64,000 nucleotides of DNA from the NCBI GenBank assembly GCA_017438865.1, contig JAFRUN010000063.1:21949-85948 (forward strand). The letters run 5' to 3'. Under the pieces are notes generated by a model that saw nothing but the letters and a program-made list of their open reading frames with translations, was not told where the DNA came from and searched no databases. The DNA comes from Clostridia bacterium (GTDB lineage: Bacteria > Bacillota > Clostridia > Christensenellales > CAG-138). Position 1 is the stretch's first letter. Each line of letters starts with the position of its first letter. The translations under genes and the position numbers were made by a program. Of the stretch, positions 1 to 8,482 are shown in pieces.

Positions 1-192
1 CGGATGACGCGTCAAATGCCCGAACCGGTGGATCAGCTTAAAATACGGCGTATCGCAGCTATGCCTGCACGTTCCGCGAAACGGATCGTCGCGGATTACC
101 TGCACGCCTTCCGGCAAGACGATCCGGTTCGTTTTCCAAAACGGGAGAGACGACGCGGCACAGGGATTTTTCAAATATTCTTCCGGTTTCAT
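1..192 (-). CDS. GNAT-family N-acetyltransferase, N-terminal 64 residues (runs off the window)
   Basis: Reading the minus strand from 192 gives an uninterrupted frame to base 1 that starts MKPEEYLKNPCAASSLPFW. This is the characteristic opening of a group of small acetyltransferases common in Clostridia, followed by a segment ending in YFKLIHRF. The C-terminal acetyl-CoA-binding part lies outside the window, so substrate and fold cannot be confirmed. A start at 192 is preferred because AAGG and GGAG lie just upstream; an in-frame ATG at 228 is possible. The plus-strand frame over the same bases resembles nothing. Family recognition is by memory of the N-terminus only. Confidence 0.6.
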   Translation of the reverse strand, partial: MKPEEYLKNPCAASSLPFWKTNRIVLPEGVQVIRDDPFRGTCRHSCDTPYFKLIHRFGHLTRHP

Positions 193-280
193 TTTGCCTT
201 GCTTTCTCCGACGATATTGATGCTGCATTTTGTTCTATGAAAAAAGGACGACAATCCGTTCAAAAATGCCGTCCGTCGTC

Positions 281-357
281 TGGTGGAGCTTAGGGGATTC
301 GAACCCCTGATCTCTACACTGCCAGTGTAGCGCGATAGCCAACTTCGCTAAAGCCCC
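281..357 (-). tRNA. tRNA-Ala (anticodon GGC)
   Basis: The minus strand folds as a full cloverleaf. The acceptor stem is GGGGCTT with AAGCTCC (one G-U pair), and the anticodon stem CTACA/TGTAG holds the loop CTGGCAG, giving anticodon GGC (alanine). The T-loop is GTTCGAATC, and an encoded CCA lies at 283-281. A good promoter lies immediately upstream (369-397). Confidence 0.95.
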
Positions 358-368
358 AAGCAAGGTGT

Positions 369-397
369 ATTATACGGCATCGTCTGCAAAAAGGCAA
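369..397 (-). promoter_or_regulatory. Promoter for tRNA-Ala
   Basis: On the minus strand, -35 TTGCCT (397-392) and -10 TATAAT (374-369) are separated by 17 bases. The start point would fall close to the tRNA 5' end at 357. Confidence 0.7.
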
Positions 398-447
398 GCT
401 TTTTTTCACAGGAAGGTGTTATTTTTATAAACAAAGCAAAAAACTTC

Positions 448-475
448 TTCACGACAGGCAAAAGTGTGTTATACT
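448..475 (+). promoter_or_regulatory. Promoter abutting the penicillin-binding protein start codon
   Basis: -35-like TTCACG (448-453), a 16-base spacer and -10 TATACT (470-475). The ATG at 482 begins only six bases after the -10, so transcription should start at or next to the ATG. No ribosome binding site lies between them, which predicts a leaderless mRNA. Confidence 0.55.
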
Positions 476-481
476 GTCAGC

Positions 482-3172
482 ATGGAAAAGAAGACAGTAA
501 AACGTGCACATATCGGGAGAGATACCCTTTTCACGCGGAACAAGGGGCGGAAGCCCTTTGCTCTTGATATTCTGTTCTTATCTTTGAAACTCCTGCTCGT
601 CGCCGTACTGATCGTCGGCATGGCCGGCGTCGGGCTCGGATACGGCGTATTGAAAGCATACATCGACACCGCGCCGGTGTTCGATATCGCGCAGCTTACC
701 AAAAGCGACCGCACGTCCTACCTGTACGACATGAACGGCAATGAGCTGATGTCCATTTCCGCCATCGAATACCGCGACTGGGTGGACCTCGAGGATATTC
801 CCGAAATGCTTCGGAACGCGTTTATTTCCGTTGAGGACGTGCGCTTCTATAAGCACAGCGGCGTCGACTTCAAACGCCTTTTTTCCGCCGCGCTCGAGAT
901 CCTCGGCAACAGCAATTCCTCCGGCGGAAGCACCATCACGCAGCAGCTGATCAAAAACAAGGTCCTCGGCGCCGAACGTACCTATAAGCGCAAGATCCAG
1001 GAAGCGTTTCTTGCCCTGCAGTGCGAAAAAGTCATGGAGAAGGACGACATCCTCGAGGCGTATCTGAACGACATCTACCTCGGCGGATCGAACTACGGCG
1101 TCAAAACTGCGGCAAGAGACTATTTCGGCAAGGAGCTGAACGAGCTCAGCATCCGCGAGTGCGCATTGATCGCCGGACTTACGCAGAATCCGTACCGGTA
1201 TAATCCGCGCCTGAATTACTATTGGGAGATCTACGGCAGAGATCCGGACGCGTATGAGAAGTACACCGTCGCAAGAACGAACACGGTGCTCTCCCGTATG
1301 TATGAGAACGACAAGATCACGCGCGAGCAGTACCTTTCCGCGCTGAACGAAACGCTCACGATCAATCCATATTCCGAGAATTCGCGGATGTACGACTACG
1401 CGTATTTTGTGGAATACTGCATCGACGACGTTCTGACGCACTGGATGGAGCAGGATCACGTCGTCAACAACGCGCAGAACCGTGCGATCTATGAAAACCG
1501 GCTGAGAACCGGCGGATATCGGATCTATACGACGCTCGATCCCAACGTGCAGGAGACGGTGCAGAGCGAGATCACGAACTGGGACGGCTATCCGCAGCTT
1601 GCCGATATGAGCCAGAACGTGATCACGGAGGTCATCTCGGACAGCATCACGATCGAAACGATCGAGCCGCAGGCGGCGGCCGTCGTCATCGATCAGTACA
1701 CGGGCGAGATCCGCGCGATCATCGGCGGCAGAACCGAACCGCTGATCCGCAAAGGTTTGAACCGCGCGACACAAAGCTATGTGGAGGTCGGTTCGTCGAT
1801 CAAGCCGCTGAGCATCTACGGCGCGGCGCTCGACAACGGCGCGTCTCCGGCGACGATCGTTGCCAATACGACCGGCAGGATCGAGGGCTGGGGCGGCGAC
1901 AAGGGCTATCCCGAGGGCGGTCTTGCAAAGAAGCATTTCGGACCGGTCACGCTGCGCTACGGCATCAAGGAGTCGTTGAACGTTGTTGCGGCGCGTTTGC
2001 TGTTCTCGAAGTATGTGGGTGTCGAGCAATCCGTCGAATACATGAAACGGCTCGGCATTCCCGAATCGCAGCTGAACCCGGACGGCCCGGGCCTTGCACT
2101 CGGCACGAGCGGCATCACGCCGCTGCAGATGTGCGCCGCATACGCCGCCATTGCGAACAACGGCTATTATATCAAGCCGCTGTCGTTCACAAAGGTCACG
2201 GACAATGCCGGAAACGTCGTTCTGAACGCGAACATCATCCGCGGATCGCAGCAGAAAGTGTACACCGATGCGGCGACGCCGTACCTGCTGGTGGATATGC
2301 TGAAGGATGCGATCGAAAACGGCACGGGATCGAATGCAAAGATCCCTGGATACGAGGTTGCGGGCAAGACCGGCACGAACGCCGACTACGCAAGCGTATT
2401 CTTTGCAGGAATGACCTGCAAGTATACGGCGGTCGTCTGGATAGGGCACGACTATCCGGTCAACAAACTCGTAACCGGCTCCAGCGGCGGCGCATATGCT
2501 GCCGTGCTGTGGAACCGATTTATGAGCAAGCTGATGGAGGGAGAGGAGAGCAAGCCGATCATCAACGAAAACGAGGCGACGCTGGGACTTGTGCAGCGTA
2601 CCGTATGCCCGATCTCGGGAAAGCTTGTGACGGACGCCTGCGTGCACTACCGGAATTCAAATAAGGATTTCAATAAGTATAAATCCGTTACGGACTGGTT
2701 CAGTTATGCCAACGTTCCGACCGAGCCGTGCGACATGCATCTGACGCTGTCCATCTGCAAACAGTCCGGTGCAATCGCGGGAGCAAACTGCAATCCGGAG
2801 GACGTCGAACAGCGCACGTTCGTGCTGCTTCGTCCCGGAAACCAGTTCTATGATCTTGAGGACAGCGTTCTGAATCAGCTTTTCGGCAATACATGGGTAC
2901 GGACCGATCGGAGCACTTCGCAGTTCATTCTGGAATTCCCGGTCTGCACCATCGATACCTCGCTCGACGCGCTGAAGGAGAAAGGCGAAGCGCTGATCCG
3001 TTCGGTGGAAGCGCTGCTTTCCGAGGAAGGACGCGTGCCGGAGGACCGTGCGGCCTATCTCGGCATGCTGATCGAAACGATGCAGAAGGCGTCGGATTCC
3101 GAGGAGTACCGCAAGGCGTACGACGCGCTTCTGCAGGAATACAACCGTTTGATCGCCGAACCGGAAGCGTGA
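482..3172 (+). CDS. Class A penicillin-binding protein (bifunctional transglycosylase/transpeptidase)
   Basis: Polymerises lipid II and cross-links peptidoglycan outside the cell membrane. From ATG 482 the protein has 896 residues: a basic cytoplasmic tail, one membrane segment (about 34-57), a GT51 glycosyltransferase domain with catalytic E118 in FISVEDVRFYKHSG and the GGSTITQQ motif (148-155), then a transpeptidase domain with SSIK (438-441), SLN (498-500) and KTGT (629-632). About 170 residues follow the penicillin-binding core; they contain several cysteines and no domain I recognise. A GTG at 464 would extend the frame but lies upstream of the -10, so 482 is preferred. It stands alone ahead of the two-component pair, which has its own promoter. 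Family assignment is certain; which PBP1 paralogue it is cannot be told. Confidence 0.95.
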   Translation: MEKKTVKRAHIGRDTLFTRNKGRKPFALDILFLSLKLLLVAVLIVGMAGVGLGYGVLKAYIDTAPVFDIAQLTKSDRTSYLYDMNGNELMSISAIEYRDWVDLEDIPEMLRNAFISVEDVRFYKHSGVDFKRLFSAALEILGNSNSSGGSTITQQLIKNKVLGAERTYKRKIQEAFLALQCEKVMEKDDILEAYLNDIYLGGSNYGVKTAARDYFGKELNELSIRECALIAGLTQNPYRYNPRLNYYWEIYGRDPDAYEKYTVARTNTVLSRMYENDKITREQYLSALNETLTINPYSENSRMYDYAYFVEYCIDDVLTHWMEQDHVVNNAQNRAIYENRLRTGGYRIYTTLDPNVQETVQSEITNWDGYPQLADMSQNVITEVISDSITIETIEPQAAAVVIDQYTGEIRAIIGGRTEPLIRKGLNRATQSYVEVGSSIKPLSIYGAALDNGASPATIVANTTGRIEGWGGDKGYPEGGLAKKHFGPVTLRYGIKESLNVVAARLLFSKYVGVEQSVEYMKRLGIPESQLNPDGPGLALGTSGITPLQMCAAYAAIANNGYYIKPLSFTKVTDNAGNVVLNANIIRGSQQKVYTDAATPYLLVDMLKDAIENGTGSNAKIPGYEVAGKTGTNADYASVFFAGMTCKYTAVVWIGHDYPVNKLVTGSSGGAYAAVLWNRFMSKLMEGEESKPIINENEATLGLVQRTVCPISGKLVTDACVHYRNSNKDFNKYKSVTDWFSYANVPTEPCDMHLTLSICKQSGAIAGANCNPEDVEQRTFVLLRPGNQFYDLEDSVLNQLFGNTWVRTDRSTSQFILEFPVCTIDTSLDALKEKGEALIRSVEALLSEEGRVPEDRAAYLGMLIETMQKASDSEEYRKAYDALLQEYNRLIAEPEA

Positions 3173-3217
3173 ATGTGTGCTGAATGTGAAACCGCTGCGA
3201 ACAGTTTTGAACGCCTC

Positions 3218-3247
3218 TTGTCGATACCGGTCGGCGAATGTTATAAT
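3218..3247 (+). promoter_or_regulatory. Promoter of the two-component operon
   Basis: -35 TTGTCG (3218-3223), an 18-base spacer and -10 TATAAT (3242-3247). A GGAGG at 3262-3266 is nine bases from the ATG at 3276. Confidence 0.7.
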
Positions 3248-3275
3248 GCATGCATAAATCTGGAGGTAACAGTCT

Positions 3276-3965
3276 ATGGCAACCAAGATTCTGATCTGTG
3301 ATGACGAACCGGTCGTACATGAATCCCTGCGCCTGTATTTTGAGTCCGAAGGATATGAGGTGGCAGATGCATATGACGGGGAAGAGGGGCTCAGAATGGC
3401 GGACAGTTCCGTTTCTCTGCTGATCCTCGATATCATGATGCCCAGGAAATCCGGCATCGACGTTTGCCGTGAGATCCGCAAATCCTCCACGCTTCCGATC
3501 GTGATGCTGACGGCGAAGGGCGAGGAGATCGACCGGATTCTCGGGCTTGAGCTCGGCGCGGACGACTATATCGTCAAGCCGTTCAGTCCGCGTGAGGTCG
3601 TTGCGCGCGTCAAGGCGATCCTTCGCCGCGTGGAAGCGAAGGCGCAGTCCGCCGATCCGAATATCCTCAACTACAACGGATTGACGATCGATCTGAACAG
3701 CTATACGGTCACGCTTCGCGGCGAGCATGTCATCTGCACGCCGAAAGAGATCGAGATCCTTTATATGCTTGCATCCAATCCCGGACAGGTCTTCACACGG
3801 GACACGCTTTTGTCGCGGGTATGGGGCTATGACTTCGCCGGCAAAACACGCACGGTCGATACACATATCAAGCGCCTGCGCGCGAAGCTCGACTCCGAGG
3901 GGCTCGGCTGGAGCATCAAAACGATCTACGGCGTCGGATATAAGTTTGAACTTGAAAACGCGTAA
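3276..3965 (+). CDS. OmpR/PhoB-family response regulator
   Basis: Cytoplasmic DNA-binding regulator of 229 residues. The N-terminal receiver domain has the acidic pair at D9-D10, phospho-acceptor D52 in LLILDIMMP, the conserved threonine and lysine in VMLTAKGEE and the KPFSPREV segment. The C-terminal winged helix (about 130-226) carries typical OmpR-type motifs such as TPKEIEILYMLASNPGQV and RTVDTHIKRLRAKL. The partner kinase gene follows after six bases, so the two are surely co-transcribed. Sequence resembles PhoB/ResD/WalR types, and the kinase argues for a PhoP/PhoB-like role. The signal cannot be deduced here. Confidence 0.93.
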   Translation: MATKILICDDEPVVHESLRLYFESEGYEVADAYDGEEGLRMADSSVSLLILDIMMPRKSGIDVCREIRKSSTLPIVMLTAKGEEIDRILGLELGADDYIVKPFSPREVVARVKAILRRVEAKAQSADPNILNYNGLTIDLNSYTVTLRGEHVICTPKEIEILYMLASNPGQVFTRDTLLSRVWGYDFAGKTRTVDTHIKRLRAKLDSEGLGWSIKTIYGVGYKFELENA

Positions 3966-3971
3966 CGGCTT

Positions 3972-5789
3972 ATGAAACGAAGGGGAGAGGTCTTTCGCAG
4001 AGCATTTCTGATCTGCATGGTTCTGCTGATCACGTGCAACGCGGTTCTCGTGCTCGCTTACACATACTTCGGCAAAAGAACCTATGTGGAGCTCGAACGA
4101 AAATCCTTGAATCAGACGGCGGACAGTCTGCAAAGTCTGTTCTCTTTTCCGAACGATCAGGAGCTTCCTAAGACGTCCTTACAGGGATATCTTGACGTGA
4201 TTTCGACGTCGAAAGAGGTATCCTATGTTCTTGTTTTGCCCGGGATCGGGGAGACCGTTTATACAAATATGGATACGCTGCCCGCGGACGAACATCTGCG
4301 CGCGCTGTTCGACCGGCTTGCAAACGGAGAATCGGTCGAGCTTGACGATTTTGAGATATCCGAAAAGCGCAGCGCGATCTGCGTCGGCAGACCGCTGTAT
4401 GTAAATGAAACCGTCTATATCGGCAGCTTTCTTCTGATCAGGGAGATCAACCATATCAATCATGCTTTCGTGCGTCTGTCCCGTTCTTTGTGGCTCGTAT
4501 CGCTGCTGCTGCTTCCGCTGCTGATCCTGACGTCCTATTTTGCAGTCAACCAGATGCTGCATCCGATCACCGAGATGACGAAGGTCGCAAAGCAGCTGTC
4601 AAAGGGAAATTACGACGTGCGGGCAAAGGACGATTATCCAGGCGAACTCGGTCTGTTTGCGAGAACGCTCAACAACATGAGCGGCGCGCTTTCCGCAACG
4701 ATCCGTCAGCTTGAAAACGAAAAGCGGCAGCTCGGCTATATCCTGTCGAGCTTCAGCGACGGTGTCGCGGCGATCAACAGTCAGGGCGAACTGACGCACT
4801 ACAATCCCGCACTGATGAAAATGTTCGGCGCAGTCGACGTGCATTCCACGATGGATCTTGTGCCGGACCGTTCGATCTGGGAGGCGTTCGAGAGCGTCGT
4901 GGATTCGCAGGAACCCCGTATGTTCCACTATAATCTTCCCGGCGACCGCGTTCTTTGGATCTCTGTCGTCCCGGTTCTCTCCGATTCGGAAGGATGCGTC
5001 GGCGCGGTCGGTCTCTTTAAGGACGCCACCGATATCGAAAAGCTGGAGCGGATGCGAAACGAATACGTCGCAAACATCAGTCACGAGCTGAGAACGCCGC
5101 TGACCTCGCTGCGCGGGCTGCTTGAACCGCTTGCGGACGGAATGGTGAAGGATCCGGAAAAGCAGAAGCAGTATTATTCGATCATGCTTCGCGAGGTCGA
5201 GCGCCTTTCCAGACTGATCACCGATATGCTGCAGCTGTCCAGACTGCAGGCGGGGACGGAAGCGATGGAAATGACCATGTTCGATGTAAACGAACTTCTG
5301 GAAGAGGTTTCTCAGGGCTTTCAGACCGAGGCGAAGAAACGTAAGATCCGCATCGAGCTGGAAACCGCGGAGACTCTTTCACCGGTGCTGAGCGACCGTG
5401 ACCGCATCGAACAGGTGCTCGTGATCCTGATCGACAACGCGCTTCGTTATGCGAAGAGCCGGATCTGTCTGCGCGCCTCGGAGACCGTTCACGAGGTCGT
5501 GATCGACGTCTGGGACGACGGGATCGGCATCTCGAAGGAAAATCTTTCCCGCGTGTTTGAGCGATTCTATAAGGTCGATACGTCCCGCAAGGACGGCGGA
5601 ACGGGGCTCGGACTGTCGATTGCCAAAAAGATCATGGACCAGCTTGAGGAGCAGATCGAAGTCGACAGCAAGGAAGGGGAGTGGACCTGCTTCCGCTTCA
5701 CGCTGAAGAAGTACGTCAGCAACGCGATCCCGCTGTCGTCCGTTCCGGATATCATTGTTTCGCCCGAGGACCGGAAGCCGGGCGCATAA
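3972..5789 (+). CDS. Membrane sensor histidine kinase (PhoR/WalK-like)
   Basis: 605 residues. Two membrane helices (about 13-33 and 173-193) flank an extracytoplasmic sensor of roughly 140 residues. A HAMP linker (194-245) and a PAS-like domain (about 252-355) follow, then HisKA with phospho-acceptor H371 in ANISHELRTPL. The ATPase domain has an N box (LIDNALRY), G1 (DDGIGIS) and G2 (GGTGLGLSIAKK). This HAMP-PAS-HisKA-HATPase order is that of PhoR, ResE and WalK. It pairs with the response regulator six bases upstream. No gene downstream identifies the stimulus; the adjacent penicillin-binding protein and SPOR protein make an envelope signal possible, but that is inference. Confidence 0.93.
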   Translation: MKRRGEVFRRAFLICMVLLITCNAVLVLAYTYFGKRTYVELERKSLNQTADSLQSLFSFPNDQELPKTSLQGYLDVISTSKEVSYVLVLPGIGETVYTNMDTLPADEHLRALFDRLANGESVELDDFEISEKRSAICVGRPLYVNETVYIGSFLLIREINHINHAFVRLSRSLWLVSLLLLPLLILTSYFAVNQMLHPITEMTKVAKQLSKGNYDVRAKDDYPGELGLFARTLNNMSGALSATIRQLENEKRQLGYILSSFSDGVAAINSQGELTHYNPALMKMFGAVDVHSTMDLVPDRSIWEAFESVVDSQEPRMFHYNLPGDRVLWISVVPVLSDSEGCVGAVGLFKDATDIEKLERMRNEYVANISHELRTPLTSLRGLLEPLADGMVKDPEKQKQYYSIMLREVERLSRLITDMLQLSRLQAGTEAMEMTMFDVNELLEEVSQGFQTEAKKRKIRIELETAETLSPVLSDRDRIEQVLVILIDNALRYAKSRICLRASETVHEVVIDVWDDGIGISKENLSRVFERFYKVDTSRKDGGTGLGLSIAKKIMDQLEEQIEVDSKEGEWTCFRFTLKKYVSNAIPLSSVPDIIVSPEDRKPGA

Positions 5790-5808
5790 AAGTAAGAGCA
5801 TATATTCA

Positions 5809-5851
5809 AACCTCTTTGCGTATGTATTGATAACAGCGCAAGGAGGTTTTT
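5809..5851 (+). promoter_or_regulatory. Terminator-like hairpin whose 3' arm contains the next gene's ribosome binding site
   Basis: A 12-base-pair stem (5809-5820 with 5837-5848, one G-U pair) encloses a 16-base loop and is followed at once by a T-run. The 3' arm contains AGGAGG (5841-5846), the ribosome binding site for the ATG at 5854. It could terminate kinase transcription, hide the ribosome binding site, or both. Confidence 0.65.
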
Positions 5852-5853
5852 AT

Positions 5854-6741
5854 ATGGAATATAAGCATCACGGCGTCGCAAGAAAACAGCATACAAAGAG
5901 CGGTGGAGCCGGCACCGTGCTTTTCATCATCTTATCGCTTTTCCTGATCGCGGGGATCGTCGTCTTTTCGCCGATCGGAGATCGTATATTCGGCAAGCCC
6001 GCCGCGGAGCTCCTGTCCTGCGGGACACAGAACAAGGAAGACGACGAGATCGTTTCGGCGTTAAAGAATCAGGACAAACAGCAGGAAACGGCACAGCCGA
6101 GTCCGAGCGAAATGATCCGTAAAGAACTCAACGTGGAGGAGACGCCGTTTTACATCCTGCAGATGGGCGCGTTTCTCAATGAAGAAGACGCCGTGCAGCA
6201 TGCCGATGAGATCCAGCGTCTCGGGGCGGGCGGAACCGTGTTCATGGACGGTTCCGTATTCAGGGTATTTGCCGCCGCGTATACGAGTGAAGAAAGTCTC
6301 ATGAAGGTTCATGCACAGGTGCGAAACGACGGATTTGAGGCAAGTCCGTATATCACCGAGAGAAAACTGCTGAAGATCACCCTTGACGGCGATAAGGACG
6401 CTGCCGAAATTCTGGAAAAGGCCGTACAGCTGATGCATGAGGTCCCGACCGTTCTTTCGGACCTTTGTATCGCTTACGACAAGGGCGAACGTGATATCCG
6501 AAAAGTGTGCGAGGAGCTCGAAAAGGAACGGGAAAACTGCGAAACCTGTATCAGCGCGTTCAAAACGATCCGTTCGTCGTCCATACGGCCCGTTTCGGAT
6601 TTGCTGATGGAATATCAGCAAAAAATCTCGACTTTTCTCCGCGAACATGATACCATAAAAGAAAAGATGCTGTCGGGCGCGCTGAAACGCCTGCAGCTGT
6701 CGGTCATCACAGATTATATATTATTTTTTGATCAGGAATAG
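5854..6741 (+). CDS. SPOR-domain membrane protein
   Basis: 295 residues from ATG 5854, chosen because AGGAGG lies seven bases upstream; the frame is open further up but overlaps the kinase gene. A basic N-terminus precedes one membrane helix (TVLFIILSLFLIAGIVVF), a low-complexity linker, and a SPOR-like domain around residues 105-165 (FYILQMGAFLNEEDA, then VFRVFAAAYTSEE). The helical C-terminal half is unassigned. SPOR domains bind denuded peptidoglycan at septa, and in spore formers such proteins occur in division or sporulation (for example SpoIID/CwlC partners). Position among cell-wall genes agrees with a peptidoglycan role. A fold search would settle the SPOR call. Confidence 0.75.
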   Translation: MEYKHHGVARKQHTKSGGAGTVLFIILSLFLIAGIVVFSPIGDRIFGKPAAELLSCGTQNKEDDEIVSALKNQDKQQETAQPSPSEMIRKELNVEETPFYILQMGAFLNEEDAVQHADEIQRLGAGGTVFMDGSVFRVFAAAYTSEESLMKVHAQVRNDGFEASPYITERKLLKITLDGDKDAAEILEKAVQLMHEVPTVLSDLCIAYDKGERDIRKVCEELEKERENCETCISAFKTIRSSSIRPVSDLLMEYQQKISTFLREHDTIKEKMLSGALKRLQLSVITDYILFFDQE

Positions 6742-6744
6742 TAA

Positions 6745-7215
6745 ATGATGGATCGGGTTACAATCTATACGGACGGCGCGTGTTCACACAATCCGGGTCC
6801 CGGCGGCTGGGGCTGTGTGCTGATATTCGGCGCGCATCGCAAGGAGGCCAGCGGAAGCGACCGAAGCACGACCAACAACCGAATGGAGCTGACGGCGGCG
6901 ATCGAAGCGCTGCGGATGCTCAGGAGAAGCTGCAGCGTGGATCTGTATACGGACAGCGCGTATCTGTGCAACGCATTTGAAAAGGGCTGGCTGAAAAACT
7001 GGCGCGCAAACGGCTGGAAAACCGCCAATAAACACGAAGTCGAAAACCGGGATTTATGGGAACAGCTCGACGCGTTGTGTGTGACGCACGTCGTTACATT
7101 TCATAAGGTCAAAGGTCACGCAGACAACGAAGAAAACAATCGCTGCGACAAACTTGCGCGGAATGCGATCAAAGAATTGCTGACACGGCAGCAGGAAGAC
7201 GAACAGAAGCTCTGA
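6745..7215 (+). CDS. rnhA: Ribonuclease HI
   Basis: Cleaves the RNA strand of RNA-DNA hybrids in replication and repair. At 156 residues it has the usual length of the enzyme, with catalytic D10, E48, D70 and D135 and the conserved H125 in KVKGHADN, matching the DEDD-plus-histidine layout of E. coli RNase HI. ATG 6745 is used because AGGA (6734-6737) is seven bases upstream; ATG 6748 is also possible. The gene starts four bases after the SPOR gene and is followed directly by a strong terminator whose stem includes its stop codon. Confidence 0.95.
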   Translation: MMDRVTIYTDGACSHNPGPGGWGCVLIFGAHRKEASGSDRSTTNNRMELTAAIEALRMLRRSCSVDLYTDSAYLCNAFEKGWLKNWRANGWKTANKHEVENRDLWEQLDALCVTHVVTFHKVKGHADNEENNRCDKLARNAIKELLTRQQEDEQKL

Positions 7216-7235
7216 ACGCAGATTCAGAGCTTTTT
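7208..7235 (+). terminator. Intrinsic terminator after rnhA
   Basis: A 9-base-pair perfect stem AGCTCTGAA/TTCAGAGCT with a six-base loop, then TTTTT. The rnhA stop codon lies inside the 5' arm. Confidence 0.9.
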
Positions 7236-7282
7236 CACTTAGAAAGAGGTTTTCAGGTCAAATTCATGTCATTTTTGTAAAC

Positions 7283-7326
7283 AACTATTCGTTAAACTTG
7301 TCTTTAACGAATAGTTATGTTAAAAT
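7283..7326 (+). promoter_or_regulatory. Palindromic operator and promoter of the recombinase gene
   Basis: A perfect 14-base inverted repeat (7283-7296 AACTATTCGTTAAA and 7303-7316) has a six-base centre. The -35 TTGTCT (7298-7303) lies in the centre and the -10 TAAAAT (7321-7326) follows after 17 bases, so a protein bound to the palindrome would cover the -35. It does not match the LexA-box consensus. Confidence 0.65.
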
Positions 7327-7371
7327 AGCATCACAGACAAACCCATCCTTTCCTGTCCGGAGGTCGAATTT

Positions 7372-8472
7372 ATGAGCGACTATCAGATGCAAAAAAAACT
7401 GGATTATACAGACCGGTTCCGGAAAATTCTTTCGGAGCTTCCGGCTTTCTGCGCCGTTTATTTTCGCGCCGTCGAGCCGACGACGTCGATTCTGACGCGT
7501 TACGGATATGCCGTCGATCTTCGCACGTTTTTCAGATTTCTGACGTCCGGTCAGATCGACCGGTTCGCGGGCAAAACGGTCGGGCAGCTTACGTTAAAGG
7601 ACATGGAGCTCCTCTCCTCCCTTGACATCGAGCTCTATCTCGAATATATCTCATTGTATCGCGATGAGAATGCGGACGGTTCCAAAGTGATCGAAAACAA
7701 TGAACGCGCGAAATCCCGCAAATTGTCGGCAATACGCGCGTTACTTAAGTTTTTATACAAAAAATCGATGATACAGACGAACTGCGCCGCCCTCGTCGAT
7801 ACCCCGAAACTGCATGAAAAGGCGATCATTCGCCTGGAGGCCAATGAAGTCGCCGATCTTCTGGACACCGCCGAGCAAGGCAGCGGCATGACGAGCGCAC
7901 AGCGCAGATTTCACGATACGACAAAGCTCCGCGACGTAGCGATCCTCTCCCTCTTTCTCGGGACCGGCATCCGTATTTCCGAGTTGGTCGGGATCGATCT
8001 GAATGACGTCGATTTTTCGAGAAACGAATTCGTCGTGACGCGAAAAGGCGGCAACCAGACGACGCTGGCGTTCGGACCGGAGGTCGCCGAAGCGCTTGCG
8101 GAATACCTGGAAGAGCGTATGAACATCATTCCGCTGTCCGGTCACGAAAACGCCTTCTTCCTCTCCCTGCAGCGGAAACGCATTACGCCGCGCGCCGTGG
8201 AAAATCTTGTCAAAAAGTACGCGCAGATCGCGACGCCGCTGAAAAAGATCACGCCGCATAAACTGCGCAGCACATACGGCACGATGCTCTATCAGGAGAG
8301 CGGCGATATCTATCTTGTCGCCGACGTGCTCGGGCACAAGGACGTCAACACGACGCGCAAGCATTATGCGGCGATGACCGAGGAAAAGAGCCGTCTTGCC
8401 GCAAGATATATCAAACTCCGGGAAGACGAGCCGACCTCCGGCAACGATGCGCCTCCCTCCTCCGCCGATTGA
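7372..8472 (+). CDS. Tyrosine recombinase/integrase (XerC/XerD-like)
   Basis: 366 residues with an N-terminal SAM-like core-binding domain (about 20-135) and a C-terminal catalytic domain. The catalytic set is complete: R201 in TGIRISE, K225, H296 and R299 in HKLRS, H322 in GHKD and nucleophile Y332. GGAGG lies upstream of ATG 7372. Length slightly exceeds classical XerC/D (about 300), mainly through the N-terminus and insertions. No phage genes, attachment-site duplication or excisionase adjoin it, so a housekeeping resolvase or an orphan integrase are both possible. It sits behind a strong palindrome and just before lexA. Confidence 0.88.
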   Translation: MSDYQMQKKLDYTDRFRKILSELPAFCAVYFRAVEPTTSILTRYGYAVDLRTFFRFLTSGQIDRFAGKTVGQLTLKDMELLSSLDIELYLEYISLYRDENADGSKVIENNERAKSRKLSAIRALLKFLYKKSMIQTNCAALVDTPKLHEKAIIRLEANEVADLLDTAEQGSGMTSAQRRFHDTTKLRDVAILSLFLGTGIRISELVGIDLNDVDFSRNEFVVTRKGGNQTTLAFGPEVAEALAEYLEERMNIIPLSGHENAFFLSLQRKRITPRAVENLVKKYAQIATPLKKITPHKLRSTYGTMLYQESGDIYLVADVLGHKDVNTTRKHYAAMTEEKSRLAARYIKLREDEPTSGNDAPPSSAD

Positions 8473-8482
8473 TCTATTTTTA

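Noticed and set aside
464-481. GTG start at 464 extending the penicillin-binding protein by six residues
   Set aside because: It lies upstream of the -10 at 470-475, so the likely transcript does not include it.
578-2647. Long antisense open frames opposite the penicillin-binding protein, mutS, yebC-nagB, uvrC, the EF-G-like gene, the M18 gene, cyuA and mnmA
   Set aside because: They mirror genuine genes with clear motifs and arise from GC-rich codon use; their translations are low-complexity, Arg-rich and without any domain.
7372-8472. Tyrosine recombinase as the integrase of a prophage or integrative element
   Set aside because: The surrounding genes are housekeeping, and no attachment repeat, excisionase or phage genes are seen on either side.
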